From CAJINA01 sp964647585 (GTDB lineage: Bacteria > Desulfobacterota > Desulfobacteria > Desulfobacterales > CAJINA01): a stretch of DNA of 64,000 nucleotides. Positions 43,398-50,421 of the stretch are shown here, in pieces. The first letter of the stretch is position 1; every line of letters begins with the position of its first letter. The DNA lies in NCBI GenBank assembly GCA_964647585.1, contig CAZYGG010000003.1, forward strand, positions 62,001 to 126,000, written 5' to 3'. A program made the position numbers and the translations under genes. Below the pieces are notes generated by a model that worked only from the letters and a program-made list of their open reading frames with translations, was not told the DNA's origin and did not search any database.

Positions 43398-44459
43398 TTA
43401 CTCGGTGGTGCCGATAACACCTTTTACAAACCAGGTCATGCCCAGGAGCACCTTATCTTCCGCAACTGAATTCGCGGCGATTTTTACATTGCCGGCCTGG
43501 TCCCGGATGGGGCCTTTAAAAACTTTGGCTTTCCCGGATGTCAGATCCGCTTTCATGGCCAGGACTTTTTTCTGGACCTTGGCAGGAACCATGTCGCTGA
43601 AAGGCGCCAGGTCTACGATCCCCTGGTCCATTCCCGGCCAGACCGCACTGCTTTTCCAGGTGCCGTTTTTAATCTGGTTGACAACGCCGACGTAGTAGGG
43701 GCCCCAATTCCAGATCGGGGCGGTTAAATGTGCCTTGGGGGCAAAAGCCGACATGTCGGAGTTGTAACCAATTGAATAAACACTTTTTTCCTGGGCAGCT
43801 TCCTGGGGGCCCGGGCTGTCCTGATGCTGGGCGATGACGTCTGCCCCGATATCCAGCAGGCTCTTGGCAGCCTCTTTTTCAGTGGCCGGATCGTACCAGG
43901 TCTTGGTCCAGACGACCCGCACTTCCACATCCGGATTAACGCTCTGGGCGCCCAGGGTGAAGGCGTTGATCCCCCGGATTACTTCGGGGATCGGGAACGC
44001 CGCCACATAGCCCAGTATATTTTTTTTCGTCATGGCGCCGGCCACCATGCCGGAGAGGTAGCGCGCCTGGTACATGCGGCCGAAATAGTTGCCCATGCGT
44101 TTGCCGGTTTTATACCCGGAGCAGTGCATGAAAACGGTTTTGGGAAACTTCTCGGACACTTTGAGCATGGGGTCCATGTAACCGAAGCTGGTGGCAAAGA
44201 TGACATCGTAACCCTTGCGGGCCATGTTCTGGATCACCCTTTCAGAATCTGGGCCCTCCTTGACCGACTCCACAAAGGAGGTGGTGACACCGTCCATGGC
44301 TTCGACCGCCAGGCGTCCCTTGTTGTGGGCATAGGACCACCCCGCATCACCCACCGGGGAGACGTAGACAAATCCCACTTTGAGGTCTTTAGCGGCCACG
44401 GGTTGTACAGCCAAGCCCAGCAACAGTCCGAGGGCTAACAACACAGCAATTTTTTTCAT
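43398..44459 (-). CDS. BMP family ABC transporter substrate-binding protein
   Basis: This 353-residue periplasmic binding protein has a cleavable signal peptide (ALGLLLGLAVQPVAAK) without a lipobox cysteine. The mature part begins LKVGFVYVSPVGDAGWSYAH, the BMP/PnrA-type opening. It continues with YDVIFATSFGYMDPMLK, AGAMTKKNILGYVAAFPIPE and QHQDSPGPQ. BMP proteins bind purine or other nucleosides; exact ligand specificity cannot be read. The first gene of a five-gene operon: binding protein, permease, permease, gpt, ATPase. AGGAGT precedes the ATG. Confidence 0.92.
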   Translation of the reverse strand: MKKIAVLLALGLLLGLAVQPVAAKDLKVGFVYVSPVGDAGWSYAHNKGRLAVEAMDGVTTSFVESVKEGPDSERVIQNMARKGYDVIFATSFGYMDPMLKVSEKFPKTVFMHCSGYKTGKRMGNYFGRMYQARYLSGMVAGAMTKKNILGYVAAFPIPEVIRGINAFTLGAQSVNPDVEVRVVWTKTWYDPATEKEAAKSLLDIGADVIAQHQDSPGPQEAAQEKSVYSIGYNSDMSAFAPKAHLTAPIWNWGPYYVGVVNQIKNGTWKSSAVWPGMDQGIVDLAPFSDMVPAKVQKKVLAMKADLTSGKAKVFKGPIRDQAGNVKIAANSVAEDKVLLGMTWFVKGVIGTTE

Positions 44460-44561
44460 GGTATCACTCCTGTATTTAAAGATTTTTGGGTAAAGGTTTC
44501 ATAGTTGCGTCCGCCGGGTCACAATGGAGAAAAAAATTTTGAGTTATAGTGAGCAGGCCCC

Positions 44562-44915
44562 TCAAATGTCAACACCGTCCTGCAGGTTCTGCACATACGT
44601 TTCCCACTCCATGGGCAGCAGGTTTTTTTTCTGGGTATTACACGCTTTGCAGCAGGGCACCACATTTCCCTTTGACGATTTACCGCCGCGGGCGATGGGT
44701 ACCACATGATCCATAGTGAGTTCTTTTGGGGGGGTGGGTTGCCCGCAGTAATGGCACTTGCCTTTGGCGCAGCGACGCTTCCACCACTGTGAAGCGCGCA
44801 ACTCCCGCGCCTTGTGTTTTTCGCGCTTTAAATCGGACTGTTCAGGGTAAAAATTGTAAGGATCCATCCATTTTTCTTTAACTTTTTTACGCGGAGAATA
44901 CCAGCGGTAAATCAC
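44562..44915 (-). CDS. HNH endonuclease domain protein
   Basis: This 117-residue protein has a compact HNH nuclease with two zinc-binding CxxC pairs: CHYCGQPTPPKELTMDHVVP and then NVVPCCKACNTQKKN. It includes the catalytic DHVVP histidine. Such stand-alone HNH proteins are common in this group and may be DNA repair or restriction-linked nucleases; none of the neighbours is a phage or restriction gene. The GTG at 44915 gives the longest frame. An internal ATG (MDPYNFYPEQ) at 44867 is also possible. Confidence 0.85.
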   Translation of the reverse strand: MIYRWYSPRKKVKEKWMDPYNFYPEQSDLKREKHKARELRASQWWKRRCAKGKCHYCGQPTPPKELTMDHVVPIARGGKSSKGNVVPCCKACNTQKKNLLPMEWETYVQNLQDGVDI

Positions 44916-44957
44916 CTGCCGCCATTATTTTAAAAGGCAGCGGGATACCGGCAGTGA

Positions 44958-45794
44958 TCATATTTTCTGTTCGGCAAGCCAGTCTTGGATTTGGGGGACC
45001 AACAGCTGGTAAAAAGCCTCACTGCCCCCCAGGCCGGTGCGTCCGAAAAAGTAATTGATCTCAAGCAAGACCGGCTCAGGGTGAGGTTTTGACGGGTCGA
45101 AGATTACATCGAAGCCGGCCAGGTTGATGCCGGTTTGCACACACACCTTTTGGACGGCCGTTTTTCCCAGATCCTGCAGGGCCGGGTCTGAAGCCGGGTC
45201 GATCCGGGCCCCGGACGCCAGGCTTGTGCCAAAGGTCTGCCGGGATGGCTGAACCCGCCAGTAAGAAACCATCATCTGATTCATAACGACCACGCGCAGG
45301 GCACGGTTGTCGTGGGGAACGTACGCTTGCAGGATAAAGCCCTTAAAGCCAGTGGTTTCATATTTTTCGGCAGCATCGAGCTGATGCAAAAGACCCTGTG
45401 GGGTTGTGATCAAAAAAACCGTTTGCCCCTCACCGCCCCAGTTGAATTTGAAGACAAAGGGAAGCGCCAGCGGCAGAGCCTTGCCTCCGGGAGGGTGTTG
45501 ACGGTAATAGTCGGCCAGATCATGGAATACAAGGGTTTGTGGAAACGGGGCTTTCAGTTTTTTGAAAAGGTCCGCCTGTCCGGTTTTCCCGGGATACTCA
45601 AAACGGGCCCGGTAATCCGGGAAAACACGCGTGCAATTTTTCACGGCCAGGGTCCACAGCGATTCACGGCACCCCTGGGGCAGGATAACGGCCCCGGCGG
45701 ATTGAATGGCTGCCAGTTCCGCCTTGCCGGGGTCTCTGCCGGCGACGATGATATTGGTATCCGCTTCAAAACAGGGATGGAAAGAGAGTATCAT
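44958..45794 (-). CDS. ATP-grasp family protein
   Basis: This 278-residue protein has the ATP-grasp layout of RimK/GshB-like ligases. It shows FVFKFNWGGEGQTVFLI (glycine-rich ATP loop), FKGFILQAYVPHDNRALRVVV, GINLAGFDVIFDPS and PVLLEINYFFGRTGLGG (metal-binding Glu and Asn). It should join an amino or carboxylate acceptor using ATP, but the substrate is unknown. The ATG overlaps the era stop codon (TGATG), so it is coupled to era. It might modify a peptide, protein or sugar; no partner is visible. Confidence 0.8.
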   Translation of the reverse strand: MILSFHPCFEADTNIIVAGRDPGKAELAAIQSAGAVILPQGCRESLWTLAVKNCTRVFPDYRARFEYPGKTGQADLFKKLKAPFPQTLVFHDLADYYRQHPPGGKALPLALPFVFKFNWGGEGQTVFLITTPQGLLHQLDAAEKYETTGFKGFILQAYVPHDNRALRVVVMNQMMVSYWRVQPSRQTFGTSLASGARIDPASDPALQDLGKTAVQKVCVQTGINLAGFDVIFDPSKPHPEPVLLEINYFFGRTGLGGSEAFYQLLVPQIQDWLAEQKI

Positions 45795-46699
45795 CAGTAC
45801 CCGAAGCGCCTTAATGCTTTGGTGTCCTGGCTCCAGTTTTTTTGGACCCTTACGAAGAGTTTCAAATAGACCCGGGTGGCCAGCATTTGTTCAATCTCCT
45901 TGCGGGCGGCCGCTCCGATCTGCTTGAGTTTGGCGCCTTTTTTGCCAATTATAATGCCCTTCTGGGAATCGCGTTCCACGTGAATCGTGGCTTCAACCCG
46001 GGTCAGGTTTTTTGTGGGATTCTCTTTGAACGTGTCGATGGTCACCGCCACCGCGTAGGGAATTTCCTGCCCGGTGAGCCGGAAAACTTTTTCCCGGATC
46101 ATTTCGGCCGCCAGAAAACGAGACGGCAGGTCGGTGAGACTGTCTTCCGGGAAGAATGGCGGGCCCTCGGGCAGGTATGTTTCCATAACGGACAACAGCT
46201 GGGCAACGCCATCGCCCCCCTGGGCGGAGATCGGTACGATCTCCCGGAAAGGGTGGCGGTCAGACCACGCCTCAATAGCGGGCAGGATGTCATTTTTGGT
46301 CACCAGGTCGGTTTTATTCAGGGCCAGGATAACCGGACATTTCAGGTCTTTGAGAGCCTTTAACAACAGTTTTTCAGCCGAGGGCGCCGGTGTGGCCAGA
46401 TCGGCTATCAGCAGGACGAGGTCCACGTCACCCAGGGCGGTCAGGGCTACATCGACGATGCGGGTATTGAGTTCACCCCGGGCGGCGTGCACCCCGGGCG
46501 TGTCGATAAAAACCATCTGGGATTCCGGCTGGTGGGCCACACCGAGAATCCGGTTGCGGGTTGTCTGCGGTTTTTTGGACGTAATACTGATCTTCTCACC
46601 GAGAATCCGGTTGAGCAGGGTTGATTTGCCGGCGTTGGGTGCCCCGGCAATGGCGACAAAACCGGAACGGAAGACGAAATTGTTATCAGTAGGGGTCAT
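45794..46699 (-). CDS. era: GTPase Era
   Basis: This 301-residue GTPase binds 16S rRNA and helps 30S maturation. G1 is AGAPNAGKSTLLN, G3 DTPGVHAARG, and G4 LALNKTD. A C-terminal KH domain has IIIGKKGAKLKQIGAAARKEIE and ends LKLFVRVQKNWS. Length equals the E. coli protein. The upstream 240 bases hold an inverted repeat instead of a gene. In other bacteria era often follows rnc; here the rnc end lies about 17 kb away. Confidence 0.95.
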   Translation of the reverse strand: MTPTDNNFVFRSGFVAIAGAPNAGKSTLLNRILGEKISITSKKPQTTRNRILGVAHQPESQMVFIDTPGVHAARGELNTRIVDVALTALGDVDLVLLIADLATPAPSAEKLLLKALKDLKCPVILALNKTDLVTKNDILPAIEAWSDRHPFREIVPISAQGGDGVAQLLSVMETYLPEGPPFFPEDSLTDLPSRFLAAEMIREKVFRLTGQEIPYAVAVTIDTFKENPTKNLTRVEATIHVERDSQKGIIIGKKGAKLKQIGAAARKEIEQMLATRVYLKLFVRVQKNWSQDTKALRRFGY

Positions 46700-46740
46700 T
46701 TGTCGTATAGTTTTAAAAAGGAGCCTGAAAATTTAAAAAG

Positions 46741-46935
46741 TTGAACATTTAACATCCAACGCTCAACATCGAACATTGAACTGTGGTACGCCTTCGGCGG
46801 TCAATAATATGAAAGCCGGTTTTCGGTATTTATCAAGGCCTGCAGGGCCTGTAAATCAGAGAAGCGAAGCTTCAGTCCTTATTCGATGTTGGACGTTCGA
46901 TGTTGGACGTTCGATGTTGAATGTTGGATGTTCGC
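46741..46935. repeat. Intergenic inverted repeat of CATCGAAC/GTTGGA-type units
   Basis: The left arm (46741-46780) is made of AACATCCAACGCTCAACATC-like units. The right arm (46882-46935) has three GATGTTGGACGTTC-like units in opposite orientation. They could pair over about 40 bases around a 100-base loop. The right arm ends two bases before the engB stop codon. Confidence 0.7.
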
Positions 46936-46936
46936 T

Positions 46937-47542
46937 TTACCCGACCCCCTCTTGTCCGACCGAGGAGACCCGCTCTTCAATCAAACTCCAGAGTCGATCT
47001 TTGCCCAGCCTGGATTTGGCCGAGAAAAGCGTCAGCGCCTCCCGGTTGATCTCCAGGGCGGCGGTGATGAGTTGAACCTGTTTATTCTGTTTGTTCTTGG
47101 ACAGTTTATCCGCTTTGGTCAGGACCGGTATGACCGGGATATGATGCATATGGAGCCAGTCTATAAAATTGCGCTCTTCCGCCTGCGGCGTCCGGCGAAT
47201 GTCCATGATCAGGGTCACTGCCTGGAGGCTGGTCCGTTGTGTAAGGTAGCCCTCGATCATGGGGCCCCACTTTTTTTTGACTGCGGCGGGAACCCGGGCA
47301 TAGCCGTAGCCGGGCAGGTCCACCAGGTAGAAGGTCTGGTTGATGATAAAAAAGTTGATCAACTGGGTCCGGCCCGGCGTGGAACTGGTCTTCACCAGCC
47401 GTTTCCGGTTGACCAGGGTATTGATCAGGGAAGATTTGCCGACATTGGAACGGCCGGCAAAGGCGATTTCCGGCAGGCGGGCCTCTGGATACTGGTCCGG
47501 TTTGACGGCACTGGTGACGAATTCGGCTGATTTAATGTGCAT
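46937..47542 (-). CDS. engB: Ribosome biogenesis GTP-binding protein EngB (YsxC/YihA)
   Basis: This 201-residue TRAFAC GTPase assists 50S assembly. It begins HIKSAEFVTSAVKPDQYPEA, the usual opening of the family. G1 is GRSNVGKSSLIN, G2 SSTPGRTQLINFF, G3 DLPGYGYARV, and G4 LTKADKLS. The ATG at 47542 fits family length (about 195-210). A further 44 in-frame codons upstream cross a repeat and are unlikely to be translated. A repeat element sits between it and the aminotransferase gene. Confidence 0.93.
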   Translation of the reverse strand: MHIKSAEFVTSAVKPDQYPEARLPEIAFAGRSNVGKSSLINTLVNRKRLVKTSSTPGRTQLINFFIINQTFYLVDLPGYGYARVPAAVKKKWGPMIEGYLTQRTSLQAVTLIMDIRRTPQAEERNFIDWLHMHHIPVIPVLTKADKLSKNKQNKQVQLITAALEINREALTLFSAKSRLGKDRLWSLIEERVSSVGQEGVG

Positions 47543-47597
47543 GGTAAGTATCTGTCTGGAATCTGGTTTTCGGTATTGCTTTTCGACCATGCTTAAA

Positions 47598-47728
47598 CTG
47601 TCATTCTGAGGAGTGAAACGACGAGCCGATTTCGCCATAGTAGCGATAGCTACGACGGCTGAAAGAATCCTCACAATGGGGTGCGGCCTTTACTCGGTGG
47701 GGACTCTTCGCTTTGCTCAGAGTGACAG
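47598..47728. repeat. Dispersed palindromic element (CATTCTGAG type)
   Basis: The ends CTGTCATTCTGAG and CTCAGAGTGACAG are inverted, and internally GAAAGAATCCTCAC pairs loosely with GGGGACTCTTCGC. Repeats of the form TGTCATTCTGAG...CTCAGAATGACA are scattered in many bacterial genomes. Confidence 0.75.
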
Positions 47729-47766
47729 AATATGAAACCCGATAGTCGCGTTTTGGTTTGGGCCAC

Positions 47767-48909
47767 CTACGCCTTTTCCCGGAAATACTTTTCCAAACGA
47801 TCCATGCCCTTTTCAATATTTTCCATGGAGGTGGCGTAGGAGAATCGCAGGTACCCTTCGCCTTGCCGGCCGAAATCGATACCCGGCGCTACCCCTACAT
47901 GTGCCTTTTCAAGGATATCGAAAGCCAGGGCATAGGAATCGCCGGAGATGTGTTTCGCGTTGGCAAACACGTAGAACGCACCTGTGGGCTCAACGGTGAT
48001 ACCCAGTCCCAGTCCTTTAATTCTCTTGATCATGTACCGGCGACGGCGGTCATAGGTGTCCCGCATCCGGGCGGTGTCGTCCCCGGCCTCTTTCAGCGCG
48101 GTGATGCCGGCTTTTTGCACCATGGCGTTGGCGGAAATGAAAAAGTTCTGGTGTATTTTCTGAATAGGCCGGACAAACTCGGGCGGTACGATAACATAAC
48201 CCAGCCGCATGCCGGTCATTGCAAAAAGCTTTGAGAAACCATTCAGGACAAAAGCCCGGTCGGTAAATTCAAGGATGGAGTGCTCCTGTCCCTCATACAC
48301 CAGGCCATGATAAATTTCGTCCGAAACGATATGGGGTCCGAGATTGGCAATAGCTTCCAGTCTATCCGTAGAAATCAGGTTTCCGGTCGGGTTGGACGGG
48401 TAGTTGATAAAAATGCCTTTGGTTTTGGGGCTGATTTTTTCCCGGATAGCCTCCGGACGGTATTGAAATCCATCTTCTTCGAGGACGGGAACCGTCACCG
48501 GGATCCCGCCGACGAATTTAATGAAATTGGGGTAACAGGCATAGTGTGGATCGGAAATGATGACCTCTTCGCCGGGTTCTACCAGGGCGGCAAACAGCAT
48601 GAAGATAGCCGGCGAGGTTCCCGAGCAGACAATGATGTTTCCGGGATCAACCCCGACGCCGTAGGTGGCCTGGTAGTATTCACTGATGGCCTCCCGCAGT
48701 TCCAGGAGGCCCAGGCTGTGGGTGTAGTGCGTATACCCGGCATCCAGGGCCTGGCAGGCGGCACTCTTAACACATTGCGGCATATCAAAATCCGGCTCAC
48801 CGATTTCCAGGTGGACGACATCAACGCCATCTCTCTCCATTTCATATGCTTTTTCAAGCACGTCCATGACAATGAAAGAGGTTATGCCTGCGGTGCGGGC
48901 AGTTGTCAT
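47767..48909 (-). CDS. Class I/II pyridoxal-phosphate aminotransferase
   Basis: This 380-residue fold-type I aminotransferase has the AspC/AlaT-like layout: VVHLEIGEPDFDMPQCV, YTHYTHSLGLLELREAI, NYPSNPTGNLIS, SDEIYHGLVY, and the PLP lysine in NGFSKLFAMTGMRLGY. Late RFSYATSMENIEKGMDRL holds the substrate carboxylate arginine. It follows hisG by two bases, suggesting coexpression, but the sequence does not specially resemble HisC. The amino acid substrate (aspartate, alanine, aromatic or other) cannot be fixed. Confidence 0.9.
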   Translation of the reverse strand: MTTARTAGITSFIVMDVLEKAYEMERDGVDVVHLEIGEPDFDMPQCVKSAACQALDAGYTHYTHSLGLLELREAISEYYQATYGVGVDPGNIIVCSGTSPAIFMLFAALVEPGEEVIISDPHYACYPNFIKFVGGIPVTVPVLEEDGFQYRPEAIREKISPKTKGIFINYPSNPTGNLISTDRLEAIANLGPHIVSDEIYHGLVYEGQEHSILEFTDRAFVLNGFSKLFAMTGMRLGYVIVPPEFVRPIQKIHQNFFISANAMVQKAGITALKEAGDDTARMRDTYDRRRRYMIKRIKGLGLGITVEPTGAFYVFANAKHISGDSYALAFDILEKAHVGVAPGIDFGRQGEGYLRFSYATSMENIEKGMDRLEKYFREKA

Positions 48910-48911
48910 AG

Positions 48912-49787
48912 CTATACGACCTTGTTGAGGGGGTATTCAATGATGCCTTCGGCCCCCTGTTTTAAAAGTTCGGGGATCAGGTCCCGGACCTGGTCTGAAC
49001 CGATCACGGTTTCAACTGAAAACCAGGTGGTCTGGTAAAGCGGCGCCACAGTCGGCGCATTGAGGCTGGGTAGCAGGGCGACCACCGTTTCCAGGTTAGC
49101 CTGTTCCACGTTCATTTTCAAGCCAACCAGCTTTTCACCCTTGAGGGCACCTTTCAGCAGTAGCGCGATCTGTTCAATTTTAGCGCGCTTTTCCTCATTT
49201 TCCCAGGCTTTGCGGTTGGCGATCAGCTGCGTGTTGGTCTGCATCAGCTCGTGCACGATCCGCAGGCCGTGGGCTTTTATAGTGCTCTCTGTTTCCGTAA
49301 CCTCAACGATGGCGTCAGCCAGCCCGGAGACGACTTTGGCCTCGGTGGCGCCCCACGAGAATTCGGTCTCCACCGCGATCTTTCTTTCGGAAAAATATTT
49401 CCGGGTAAATTGCACCAGTTCGGTGGCGATTTTTTTACCCTGCATATCCGCGAGCGTTTTCACCGAAGAGTCGTAGGGCACCGCCAGGACCCAGCGGGCC
49501 GGCCGGGCACTCACCTTGGAATAGACCAGGTCCTGGACAACCTGTACATCCGACTCATTTTCGGCAATCCAGTCTTTGCCGGTCAAACCGGCATCCAGGG
49601 TACCGTTTTCAACATAGCGTGACATTTCCTGTGCGCGGCAGATAGCACATTCGATATCTTCGTCATTGATTTCAGGGAAATAGCTGCGACCATTTACATT
49701 AATTGTCCAACCCGAACGTTTGAAGAGCGCCAGGGTCGCGTTCTGGAGGCTCCCCTTGGGGACCCCCAGATTTAATTTTGACTTCAT
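48912..49787 (-). CDS. hisG: ATP phosphoribosyltransferase, long form
   Basis: This 291-residue enzyme performs the first step of histidine synthesis, joining ATP and PRPP. The length and C-terminal third (VGLKMNVEQANLETVVALLP) indicate the long HisG_L form with its own regulatory domain, which needs no HisZ. Core motifs are LGVPKGSLQNATLALFKRSG, DAGLTGKDWI and GLADAIVEVTETESTIKAHGL. The start ATG overlaps the hisI stop by 4 bases. The other his genes are not in the window. Confidence 0.95.
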   Translation of the reverse strand: MKSKLNLGVPKGSLQNATLALFKRSGWTINVNGRSYFPEINDEDIECAICRAQEMSRYVENGTLDAGLTGKDWIAENESDVQVVQDLVYSKVSARPARWVLAVPYDSSVKTLADMQGKKIATELVQFTRKYFSERKIAVETEFSWGATEAKVVSGLADAIVEVTETESTIKAHGLRIVHELMQTNTQLIANRKAWENEEKRAKIEQIALLLKGALKGEKLVGLKMNVEQANLETVVALLPSLNAPTVAPLYQTTWFSVETVIGSDQVRDLIPELLKQGAEGIIEYPLNKVV

Positions 49788-50155
49788 TTCTTATAAACCT
49801 CCTCAGGATCAAATACAGGCGAACCGGTAACCTTCAGTTTCCCGTTTTCAACGATTCTGTAAAAACAGCTGATATGGCCGGTATGGCACGCGGCTTTTCC
49901 AATCTGCTCCACTTTCAAAAGGACTGTATCATCATCACAGTCTATCCGGATCTCTTTTACGTTCTGGATATTCCCCGAGGTTTCCCCCTTGACCCACAGC
50001 TTCTGGCGGCTGCGGCTGAAGTAGGTTGCTTTGCCGGTTGCCAGCGTGGCGTCCCAGGCGGCCTGGTTCATATAGGCGAGCATGAGCACCTCGCCGGTCT
50101 GGTCATCCTGTACAATGGCGGGGATGAGCCCGCCGGTCTTTGCAAAGTTGAGCAT
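49784..50155 (-). CDS. hisI: Phosphoribosyl-AMP cyclohydrolase
   Basis: This 123-residue zinc enzyme opens the purine ring of PR-AMP, the third histidine step. It has IVQDDQTGEVLMLAYMN, ATYFSRSRQKLWVKGETSGN, the metal-binding DCDDDT, and CHTGHISCFYR with zinc cysteines. No HisE domain is fused. The ATG at 50155 follows GTGAGG; an upstream in-frame extension is not family-like. It leads the short hisI-hisG-aminotransferase operon. Confidence 0.95.
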   Translation of the reverse strand: MLNFAKTGGLIPAIVQDDQTGEVLMLAYMNQAAWDATLATGKATYFSRSRQKLWVKGETSGNIQNVKEIRIDCDDDTVLLKVEQIGKAACHTGHISCFYRIVENGKLKVTGSPVFDPEEVYKK

Positions 50156-50302
50156 ATTCAGCCTCACTGTGATTGTTGTTACGATAAAACATAACCCAGT
50201 AACCAGAACACTATGTAATGTCAAACATTTTTTGATTATAATCCTGCTTGCGAAGATGAGCGGGCGGGGTTGTGATTCGCTTGCCTATCGGGACGTTATC
50301 TG

Positions 50303-50328
50303 TTAGAAGCTATCTCGAAAAAGTCTTC
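50303..50328. repeat. Solitary half of a family-A palindromic repeat
   Basis: TTAGAAGCTATCTCGAAAAA from 50303 closely matches the end sequence of the repeat at 10741 (TTAGAACCTATCTCAAAAAA). The inner hairpin and the other arm are missing. It lies in the leader of the PBP1A gene. Confidence 0.6.
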
Positions 50329-50421
50329 TTGTCGGGAGCAGCTCGCAGAGCAAAGACCAGGGGCTGTTTAGTTGCCCCACGGGGGCTGGTTCCGGATAAA
50401 TTTACAGAAAGTTTTACAGCA

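Noticed and set aside
45968..45988. parS-like CACGTG site inside era
   Set aside because: Only about 12 of 16 positions match the consensus and the sequence is fixed by the coding frame.
46741..46935. CRISPR array
   Set aside because: Units are degenerate, inverted relative to each other and lack regular unique spacers; no cas genes are present.
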